A stretch of 14,720 nucleotides of DNA from JAFGED01 sp964551295 (GTDB taxonomy: Bacteria; Chloroflexota; Anaerolineae; B4-G1), in the NCBI GenBank assembly GCA_964551295.1, contig CAZKDJ010000101.1, forward strand, positions 1-14,720. The letters are read 5' to 3'. The translations under genes were made by a program, and so were the position numbers. Below the pieces are notes generated by a model. It searched no databases. It was not told the DNA's origin and saw only the letters and a program-made list of their open reading frames with translations. This document shows positions 6,884-11,837 of this stretch, piece by piece. Within the stretch, counting starts at the first letter, position 1. Each line of letters opens with the position of its first letter.

Positions 6884-6961
6884 TTACTTCTTGGGCTTTT
6901 TGGGCTTTTTGGGCTTCTTGGGCTTTTTTTCTCCCTTGGGAGCCGCAGGCTTTTTGGCCAT
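6884..6961 (-). CDS. Lys/Pro-rich 25-residue micropeptide
   Basis: A 25-residue peptide that starts MAKKPAAPKGEKK and continues as four PKK repeats to the end. Thirteen residues are Lys, six are Pro and only one is acidic, so it is extremely basic and has no hydrophobic segment. The evidence for a real gene is independent of its length: AGGAGG eight bases upstream of the ATG, a near-consensus promoter 70-100 bp upstream, and a strong terminator 25 bases after the stop. Such tails resemble those of histone H1-like and other nucleic-acid-binding proteins; binding DNA, RNA or the acidic tails of the neighbouring LysW-like proteins is possible but inferred. The plus-strand Trp/Phe-rich frame over this stretch is its shadow. 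Confidence 0.7.
   Translation of the reverse strand: MAKKPAAPKGEKKPKKPKKPKKPKK
6887..6922. repeat. 9-bp tandem repeat (four units) coding PKK
   Basis: CTTYTTGGG is repeated four times on the plus strand, giving the PKK repeats of the micropeptide on the minus strand. Units differ only at the fourth base (T or C). The last unit runs into a T-rich stretch. Confidence 0.8.
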
Positions 6962-7028
6962 TTGATTTGCCTCCTGAAGAGTATGATATGGCCCCATTTC
7001 CCAATCAGGGCCCCACTAACACGCCAGC

Positions 7029-7057
7029 ATTCTACCACCAAATTACCAGACTGTCAG
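7029..7057 (-). promoter_or_regulatory. Promoter of the Lys/Pro micropeptide gene
   Basis: On the minus strand CTGACA (7057-7052), a 17-bp spacer and TAGAAT (7034-7029); each hexamer matches the consensus at five of six positions. The leader would be about 60 bases and contains a weak GGCCC/GGGCC hairpin (6990-7012) before the RBS. Confidence 0.7.
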
Positions 7058-7066
7058 TAGCGAAAA

Positions 7067-7095
7067 TGGTAAAGCTTTGGTGAGCGTTGCGTGAA
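7067..7095 (-). promoter_or_regulatory. Degenerate three-unit array of the 11-bp-phased repeat
   Basis: Plus-strand 7-mers TGGTAAA (7067), TGGTGAG (7078) and GCGTGAA (7089) keep the 11-bp period and resemble CGGT(A/G)AA at six, five and five of seven positions. They lie just upstream of the micropeptide -35, and 32 bp separate the array from the -10, against 20 bp at the other two arrays. This is a weaker match and could be chance, but the phase and location suggest membership of the same regulon. Confidence 0.45.
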
Positions 7096-7107
7096 GTGCT
7101 GGCCCAC

Positions 7108-7620
7108 TCACTGCTCGTTTTCACCCTGCCACAGGCTTGCCATAAAGTGGTCTACTTCCTCGATCCGCTCCACGCTCTGCTGAAACCAGGTGTGAGTTGC
7201 CGGCCCCATCTCCTCTACGGCTCGCGCCTGACGACCGTGTATGCGCACGATCATCTCTTCCTGGTAGTTCAGCCTGCCCGTGCTGGATCGGAGCTTGAAT
7301 TTCAGTTCCAGGTTGACGTATGTATCGCTACCCTGAAAAAGCCCGTTCACTTTACCTAGGATCGCTATCTTGTGTGCGTCCCAGTGACTGGCGATGCCGG
7401 GAAGACATCCCTCCTTCAACCGCAATTTGATGTGAGGAGGCATGCTGGAAGGCTCCACATGGCGACCACAGTGTCCCTCGCAGATACTGATGAGGTCAAA
7501 TGTGTCGAGGGCATTGAGACGCGCCAACCAGTCATCTTCGAGGTGCCTATCCACACAAAAACCCCGCCATTCCCGCTCGTGATCCCTGCATTTTCTACGC
7601 GATGTCTTTTTGGGAAGCAT
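7108..7620 (-). CDS. Hypothetical protein, 170 residues, unrecognised
   Basis: I do not recognise the family. The N-terminus is basic with a Cys/His element (PKKTSRRKCRDHEREWRGFC). A mixed region follows with FDLISICEGHC (about residues 41-51) and PPHIKLRL, then alternating hydrophobic stretches suggesting strands (YVNLELKFKLRSS, EEMIVRIHG) and a helical C-terminus. No signal peptide or membrane segment is seen, so it is probably cytosolic. The ATG at 7620 has only a modest RBS (AGG eight bases upstream). It lies 74 bases after LysW-like paralog C on the same strand, with a long hairpin but no T-run between them, so it may be the third gene of that operon. Its end is 51 bases from the micropeptide promoter. 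Confidence 0.65.
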   Translation of the reverse strand: MLPKKTSRRKCRDHEREWRGFCVDRHLEDDWLARLNALDTFDLISICEGHCGRHVEPSSMPPHIKLRLKEGCLPGIASHWDAHKIAILGKVNGLFQGSDTYVNLELKFKLRSSTGRLNYQEEMIVRIHGRQARAVEEMGPATHTWFQQSVERIEEVDHFMASLWQGENEQ

Positions 7621-7635
7621 CTCTCAAACCTAGTC

Positions 7636-7678
7636 GGACGATGGCAGCATGGAGCCTTGCTCAATCCTGCCATCGTCC
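7636..7678 (-). repeat. Long hairpin between paralog C and the 170-residue gene
   Basis: GGACGATGGCAG and CTGCCATCGTCC form a perfect 12-bp stem around a 19-base loop that contains a smaller GAGC/GCTC stem. There is no T-run after it on the minus strand, so it is not a standard terminator. It may protect the upstream mRNA from 3' decay, set the ratio between the LysW-like genes and the gene downstream, or be a protein-binding site. Confidence 0.65.
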
Positions 7679-7694
7679 ATCAAGTCGCTACACG

Positions 7695-7913
7695 TTACCG
7701 ATCATAGTCGAATTCATCGTCGTCGCTGTCCCATTCTTCGTCCTTACTCCAGTCGTCATCCCAGTCTTCTTCAAAGTGAAAATATACGTCCAAGGGATGG
7801 GCACTGACGATCTCTAACTCTACCTCGCACTCGGGACACTTGAACAAGGCGCCCGGTTGCGGATCGTCTATGGTGATCACCGCATCGCATTCGGGACAAT
7901 ATGTCTTGGCCAT
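7695..7913 (-). CDS. LysW-like zinc-ribbon protein with acidic Trp-containing tail (paralog C)
   Basis: A 72-residue paralog of the other two LysW-like proteins, with Cys at 6, 9, 26 and 29 (TYCPECDAVI and FKCPECEVELEIVS). The middle is more divergent (HPLDVYFHFEEDW), and the tail is acidic with Trp at 51, 55 and 61, ending EFDYDR. An EEDW like that near the LysW C-terminus is present, but about 20 residues follow it and the final residue is Arg, so C-terminal Glu loading is excluded. The ATG at 7913 has GGGAGG five bases upstream. It starts 36 bases after the stop of paralog B and is very likely co-transcribed with it from the repeat-bearing promoter. Role unknown. Confidence 0.85.
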   Translation of the reverse strand: MAKTYCPECDAVITIDDPQPGALFKCPECEVELEIVSAHPLDVYFHFEEDWDDDWSKDEEWDSDDDEFDYDR

Positions 7914-7949
7914 TTTTGCCTCCCAGTTGGTTTTTGCGGGTGCGCACAC

Positions 7950-8135
7950 TCACCAGCCCTCATCAGCATCATCGCTCCAATCTTCTTCATAATCGAGGGG
8001 AAAGTCCACCTCGAAGGGCTCGATGCTGATGACTTCCAACTGCGTATCGCACTCGCGGCACCTGACCATAGCCCCCGTCTTGGGCTTGTCTATACTAACC
8101 ACGGCATCGCAGTTTGGACAATATGTCTTGGCCAT
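7950..8135 (-). CDS. LysW-like zinc-ribbon protein (paralog B)
   Basis: A 61-residue protein, the shortest of the three and the closest to LysW in length (about 54-60). Zinc-ribbon cysteines are at 6, 9, 26 and 29 (TYCPNCDAVV and VRCRECDTQLEVIS). PFEVDFPLDYEEDW matches paralog A and the LysW EDW motif, but the chain goes on as SDDADEGW and ends in Trp rather than Glu. Amino-acid loading as in LysW is therefore doubtful; side-chain modification of tail Glu by a RimK-like ligase cannot be excluded. The ATG at 8135 has GGAGG ten bases upstream; the longer frame to 8267 would include the promoter and is rejected. It is first in the operon with paralog C. Confidence 0.86.
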   Translation of the reverse strand: MAKTYCPNCDAVVSIDKPKTGAMVRCRECDTQLEVISIEPFEVDFPLDYEEDWSDDADEGW

Positions 8136-8165
8136 TTTCCGACTACCTCCGCTTTTCGAGATTTC

Positions 8166-8182
8166 CAGAGCTTCTTGCTCTG
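8166..8182 (-). repeat. Hairpin at the 5' end of the paralog B leader
   Basis: CAGAGC, a five-base loop, then GCTCTG: a perfect 6-bp stem starting about six bases after the expected transcription start (near 8188). Its position mirrors the stem in the paralog A leader, although the sequence differs. Confidence 0.45.
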
Positions 8183-8194
8183 CGAGTTGGGCGA

Positions 8195-8260
8195 AGTATA
8201 GCATAGAAAAAGCGCCGGCGCGGTAAACGATCGGTAAACATCCGGTAAAGATTCGGTTGA
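8195..8260 (-). promoter_or_regulatory. Paralog B/C promoter with four 11-bp-phased activator repeats
   Basis: On the minus strand the extended -10 TGCTATACT occupies 8203-8195, identical to that of paralog A, with no recognisable -35. On the plus strand CGGTAAA begins at 8221, 8232 and 8243, all exact, and CGGTTGA at 8254; 4-bp spacers give an 11-bp period. The gap from -10 to the first repeat is 20 bp, the same as at paralog A. The twelve bases CCGGTAAAGATT are shared with the paralog A array. The layout fits class-II-like activation by an OmpR/PhoB-type protein. Confidence 0.8.
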
Positions 8261-8270
8261 TGGGCAAAAG

Positions 8271-8300
8271 AAAAGCCCTGCCTTTTCGCAGCAGGGCTTT
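8271..8300 (-). terminator. Intrinsic terminator of the corA operon
   Basis: AAAGCCCTGC and GCAGGGCTTT form a perfect 10-bp stem with a nine-base loop. On the minus strand it runs into TTTTCTTTTG. It lies 13 bases after the corA stop and just ahead of the phased repeats of the next transcription unit, insulating the two. Confidence 0.87.
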
Positions 8301-8312
8301 AGCACCCGATTT

Positions 8313-9377
8313 TCAGAGCCACCTTTTCCCTCGGAAATACACAAGCATCAGCACCGCAATTCCTAACATGACCAACCAGACCATCGGGTATCCCCAAGGC
8401 CATTCCAGTTCCGGCATATATCTGAAATTCATACCATAGATGCCCGCGATGAGCGTCAGAGGGATAAAGATCGTCGCTATGATGGTCAGCAGCTTCATCA
8501 CCTCGTTCATGCGATTGCTGACACTCGAAAGGTACATATCGAGCATACCAGAGACCATGTCCCGGAACGTCTCCAGAGTGTCGATGACCTGAATCGTGTG
8601 ATCGTAGACATCTCGCAGGTAGATGTCGATCGATTCCCCAATCAGCGGCGATTCTCCCCTTTCCAGACCTCCAATCACCTCCCGCAGCGGCCAGACCGAC
8701 TTGCGCAAAAAGATTAGGTCTCGCTTCAGATCGTGAATCGTTTGCAAGGTCTCGGGTGTAGGGTCTGCAACCAACTCTTCCTCCAGAAGCTCGATCTTTT
8801 CCGCGATCTGTTCCAGCACGACAAAGTAATGATCGACGATGGCATCAACCAGCGCGTAAGCAAGATAGTCAACCCTCATCTTGCGTATGCGCCCCTTGCC
8901 GATCCTGATCCGCTCCCTAATGGGATCAAAGACATCTCCAGGCTTTTCCTGAAAGGAAACGAGAAAACCCGCCCCCAAGATCAGGCTGATCTGCTCCACT
9001 TCCATCCCGCTACCCGGTTCGTCGTAACGGAACACCTTGAGGACAATGAAAAGGTAATCGTCAAAAACGTCCAACTTGGGTCGCTGATCTGTGTTGAGAA
9101 TGTCCTCCAACACGAGCGAATGTATTCCCAGGCACTCACCGAGCTGCTCCAGAATATTAACCTGATGGATACCGTCCACATCGATCCACGTGGCGCCCTG
9201 ACCACCTTTGAGCGGCAGACAGGCATCCATTGTCGCGGCCCCATCTTGCTCAAAATGCGCCTCGTCGTAGGCGATGCGCGTGATCTTGACCTCACGTGCG
9301 CTTTCTTCGCCCACATGGACGAGCGTCCCAGGCGGAAGGCCAACTTTGGCAGAACGTCTCTTTATCAGCCGCAACAT
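8313..9377 (-). CDS. corA: CorA family divalent metal ion transporter
   Basis: A 354-residue homopentameric Mg2+/Co2+ channel of the cytoplasmic membrane. The large N-terminal cytosolic domain is followed by long helices (residues about 150-285) and two C-terminal membrane segments. The family signature GMN is at 315-317 (AGIYGMNFRYMPELEW), with the short periplasmic loop PELEWPWGYP between helices and a basic cytosolic end RGKRWL. The ATG at 9377 is chosen because AGGAG lies nine bases upstream; the ATG at 9386 would sit directly on that AGGAG. It follows the MscS gene by 12 bases and is last in a four-gene operon ending in a strong terminator. Family members may carry other divalent ions. 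Confidence 0.93.
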   Translation of the reverse strand: MLRLIKRRSAKVGLPPGTLVHVGEESAREVKITRIAYDEAHFEQDGAATMDACLPLKGGQGATWIDVDGIHQVNILEQLGECLGIHSLVLEDILNTDQRPKLDVFDDYLFIVLKVFRYDEPGSGMEVEQISLILGAGFLVSFQEKPGDVFDPIRERIRIGKGRIRKMRVDYLAYALVDAIVDHYFVVLEQIAEKIELLEEELVADPTPETLQTIHDLKRDLIFLRKSVWPLREVIGGLERGESPLIGESIDIYLRDVYDHTIQVIDTLETFRDMVSGMLDMYLSSVSNRMNEVMKLLTIIATIFIPLTLIAGIYGMNFRYMPELEWPWGYPMVWLVMLGIAVLMLVYFRGKRWL

Positions 9378-9389
9378 ACCGATCATCTC

Positions 9390-10286
9390 CTACAGTTTGG
9401 CGAGGGGGGCGCCCTCCAGCGGGGGGAAACCGACGATCTCGAACGTCGCCGAAGCCACCGTGATGTCAGGTTCGGCCTCGAAATACTGCAACAGCTCGTG
9501 GTGAAGCTGGGCCTTAACTCCACGACGCTCGTGCGCTTCGACGACGTAGCGCAGCACCAACTCGATCCAATTGTCCGTCATCACCACGTACAAAGTCGGC
9601 TCTACCACCGTGTCGTACAGCGGATACTGTTCCGCCAGCTTGTCGATTTTTGCTTGAGCTTGATCCTGAAGGCGAGAGGCGTACGTTTTCCCACGTTCCA
9701 GCATGATCTCGCCTGCCTGTCGCCAATCGCTGGCGTAGGTAACGGGAATCGTGACCTCGTCCCACAGGTAAGGCCAGTGCTGCGTGTAGTTGAACACTGG
9801 GGCAGAAAAGACAAAGCGGTTGGCCACGGTGACGATGCGCCCCGTATACTGGTCGGCGTGGACCCACTCGCCGATCTCCATCACTGTCGTGCGCAGAATG
9901 GTGATGTCGAGTACGTCCCCCATCACGTCCCCGATCCGCACCCGGTCGCCGATGTGGTAGAGGTTGCCGGTGACGATACTCACGTAACCGGCGAATGAGC
10001 CGATGACTTCCTGCGAGGCGAAGGCGATCCCGGCCCCCAGGATACCCATGGCTACCGTAAAATCGCTGCCCGAGCCCAGCCAGACGAATAGGATGACGAT
10101 GGCACCAGCGGCAAAGACGGTGTTGCGAGTCAGCATGTAGAGCGTGTGGATGTGGGCCGGTTCACTGACGCGCTTCTTTAGCAAATTGCGCAGGCCACGA
10201 TGGACAACCAACGTAAGCACCACTGTCAGCAGCGAAAGAAACAGCTTGAGGACAACGTTCACATAGATTTCGGAAAGTTCAGGCAT
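9390..10286 (-). CDS. Mechanosensitive ion channel, MscS family (second copy)
   Basis: A 298-residue small-conductance mechanosensitive channel protein. Membrane segments occur at about residues 10-32 and 52-75, with the pore helix region MGILGAGIAFASQEVIGSFAGYVSIV and the beta domain beginning YHIGDRVRIGDVMGDVLDI; LRTTVMEIG follows. The C-terminal cytosolic domain runs to the end. It differs clearly from the other MscS protein here in its pore and loops (for example EIGEWVHADQYTGRIVTVAN instead of the PNGEI form), so it is not a recent duplicate. The ATG at 10286 has GGAGG six bases upstream; a GTG at 10304 would place the RBS inside the gene. It is separated from the first MscS gene by 55 bases and from corA by 12. 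Confidence 0.9.
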   Translation of the reverse strand: MPELSEIYVNVVLKLFLSLLTVVLTLVVHRGLRNLLKKRVSEPAHIHTLYMLTRNTVFAAGAIVILFVWLGSGSDFTVAMGILGAGIAFASQEVIGSFAGYVSIVTGNLYHIGDRVRIGDVMGDVLDITILRTTVMEIGEWVHADQYTGRIVTVANRFVFSAPVFNYTQHWPYLWDEVTIPVTYASDWRQAGEIMLERGKTYASRLQDQAQAKIDKLAEQYPLYDTVVEPTLYVVMTDNWIELVLRYVVEAHERRGVKAQLHHELLQYFEAEPDITVASATFEIVGFPPLEGAPLAKL

Positions 10287-10341
10287 GGCCCTCCTCCTAC
10301 GCACACTCGACTGTTCGAGCGGCTTCTCTCAGCATTAGCGG

Positions 10342-11145
10342 TCAGCTCACCAACGCGATGTCATTCTCCGACAGCCGATCTTGCACCACCGCCAGCAGGC
10401 GCGGGCGCATCTCCGCTGCCTGGCCGAAACGCGCCTTGGCCATCAGCGTCAGTTCCATCTGCTGACCGATGACGCCCGACTCGCTGAGCACCTGCCACGG
10501 CTCCAACAGGTTGGGCAGCAGTACGACGGCCTCATCGCCCAGTTCTTCCAGAACCGCCAGCGCGTTGTTTATGTCGGCGGCAGCAATCTTGAGCGTGACC
10601 TTGACGATGGAGAAACGGCCCCGGCTAAAGTTGCGCACGACGCGAATCTCGCCGTTGGGCAGGATGTACAACTCGCCGGTCGGTGCGCGCAGAAACGTCG
10701 TGCGCAAGTTCACCGCCTCGATGATGCCCTCTACGCCCAGGATCTCGACCTTTTCTCCCACGGCGAAGGTGTCCTCAAAGATCAGGCCGATGCCAGCCAA
10801 CACGTCGCTGATGAGCGGGCGGGCGCTCAGGCCAAAGGCCGCGCTAAAGAGGCCCACGACCCAGACCAGGGTATCGAAGGTGACGAACCGCCCCACGCTG
10901 GCGATTGTGGCCGCGACGACGGCGACAAAACTGATGACGCTGGCAAACATGGCGCGCAGCGTCTCCCGGCGCTCCGGCCGGATCTCGCGCCCCTTGGGCG
11001 TGAGGCGGCTCAGCCGCACAAGGCGGCGTGCGATAACGCGCGACAGGCGGTGGATCATCCAGGCCGCCAGATAAAAGAGCGCGATGTAAATCGCGTGCCC
11101 CCACCAGGCATCGGTCGTGAATAGCCCCACGAGCCAATCAGGCAT
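10342..11145 (-). CDS. Mechanosensitive ion channel, MscS family (first copy)
   Basis: A 267-residue MscS-type channel that opens under membrane tension to release solutes. Membrane segments lie near residues 17-35 and 67-85, followed by the TM3 pore region LVWVVGLFSAAFGLSARPLI with SDVLAGIGLIFEDTFAVGEKVEI, then GIIEAVNLRTTFLRAPTGEL and the MscS motif ILPNGEI. The C-terminal domain is the usual cytosolic cage part. The ATG at 11145 overlaps the stop of the upstream acetyltransferase gene by eight bases, indicating coupling; the GTG at 11157 lacks an RBS. The RBS for the ATG is weak (GAGAAAG). Membership of an operon with a second MscS and CorA suggests an osmotic or ionic stress role. Confidence 0.91.
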   Translation of the reverse strand: MPDWLVGLFTTDAWWGHAIYIALFYLAAWMIHRLSRVIARRLVRLSRLTPKGREIRPERRETLRAMFASVISFVAVVAATIASVGRFVTFDTLVWVVGLFSAAFGLSARPLISDVLAGIGLIFEDTFAVGEKVEILGVEGIIEAVNLRTTFLRAPTGELYILPNGEIRVVRNFSRGRFSIVKVTLKIAAADINNALAVLEELGDEAVVLLPNLLEPWQVLSESGVIGQQMELTLMAKARFGQAAEMRPRLLAVVQDRLSENDIALVS

Positions 11146-11686
11146 CGTCTTTCTCACAGGCGATCGGTGATGGTGACAGGATGTCCATCTCGTCTGGCTG
11201 GCACGGGCTCAACTGTTTCGCCATCCGCAGCGTCTCCACACGATAGCCCAACGTCTCGTACAGCCTCTGCCCAAGCGTGTTGCGCGCGCCTATGGAGAGG
11301 GAGATCCGCGGCAGGCCCTGCTGCCGCGCCCATTCCTCGGCCGTCTCCAGCAGCCGCCGGCCCAATCCCTGGTCTCGATAGGGCTCGGCTACGTATTGGT
11401 TCAACAGATGGGCCTGGAGTTGGCCCGTAAAGTCATTCTGGTCCTTGGCCACCCGGACGAAACCGGCCAACGTCCCGTCCTCCATCCTTGCCACAAACGC
11501 CTGGGTCGGAAAACCCTCATCCTCACGTTGCCTCTGCACACGCCGTGCGACCGTTTCCTCTACCGTCCGTCGTCCCACGTGCCGCTGTTGCTCGGGATCC
11601 AGTCCAACCCAGGCGATCTCTACCTCCCCCTGCACGATCCAGGGCCAGTCGCTCTCCGTGGCCTGCTCAATCTTGAATTGCGCCAT
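11138..11686 (-). CDS. GNAT family N-acetyltransferase
   Basis: A 182-residue GNAT enzyme that transfers acetyl from acetyl-CoA to an amine; the substrate is unknown. Motif A is clear: LLNQYVAEPYRDQGLGRRLLETAEEW, where RDQGLG is the RxxGxG/A pyrophosphate loop, followed by the beta-strand PRISLSIGARNTLGQRLYETLGYRVE typical of motif B. The ATG at 11686 begins at the conserved GNAT N-terminus, with a G-rich AGGGGGG about eight bases upstream; a GTG at 11716 is the alternative. It is first in the operon with two MscS genes and corA and overlaps the next start. I found no strong promoter in the short gap before the terminator at 11772. Confidence 0.88.
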   Translation of the reverse strand: MAQFKIEQATESDWPWIVQGEVEIAWVGLDPEQQRHVGRRTVEETVARRVQRQREDEGFPTQAFVARMEDGTLAGFVRVAKDQNDFTGQLQAHLLNQYVAEPYRDQGLGRRLLETAEEWARQQGLPRISLSIGARNTLGQRLYETLGYRVETLRMAKQLSPCQPDEMDILSPSPIACEKDDA

Positions 11687-11771
11687 GTCCTGTACCCCCC
11701 TGTTGAGTATCTCCACAGTATCTGCCAGGTTCCGAGTTTACACTCAAAAACACGACATCGCAAACAAAAAA

Positions 11772-11792
11772 GCACTCCGGTTGCCGGAGCGC
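11772..11792 (-). terminator. Intrinsic terminator of the cohesin/DNRLRE gene
   Basis: GCACTCCGG and CCGGAGCGC form a 9-bp stem (one G-U pair on the minus-strand RNA) with a three-base loop, followed on the minus strand by six T residues and TGTTTG. It lies 45 bases after the stop. Confidence 0.85.
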
Positions 11793-11837
11793 AACACTCT
11801 GCGGGATCATCGCCAAATCCGGTAGGACGGCGACCCC

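Noticed and set aside
6817..7083. Trp/Phe-rich plus-strand frame
   Set aside because: It is the complement of the PKK-coding repeats of the micropeptide and overlaps its terminator and promoter; no RBS is present.
5798..8135. Calling the three small genes lysW of lysine biosynthesis
   Set aside because: The zinc ribbons match, but the C-termini lack the terminal Glu needed for loading and no pathway gene is nearby, so only LysW-like is supported.
8221..8260. The repeats read as a CRISPR array
   Set aside because: The units are 7 bp with 4-bp spacers, far too short, and they are phased to a promoter; no cas gene is present.
8733..9998. 421-residue plus-strand open frame
   Set aside because: It is entirely antisense to corA and the second MscS gene, both of which have clear family motifs, and it shows no recognisable domain or RBS.
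10381..11124. 247-residue plus-strand open frame
   Set aside because: It is antisense to the first MscS gene, which has the conserved pore and PNGEI motifs; the frame is His/Gln/Asp-rich shadow sequence.
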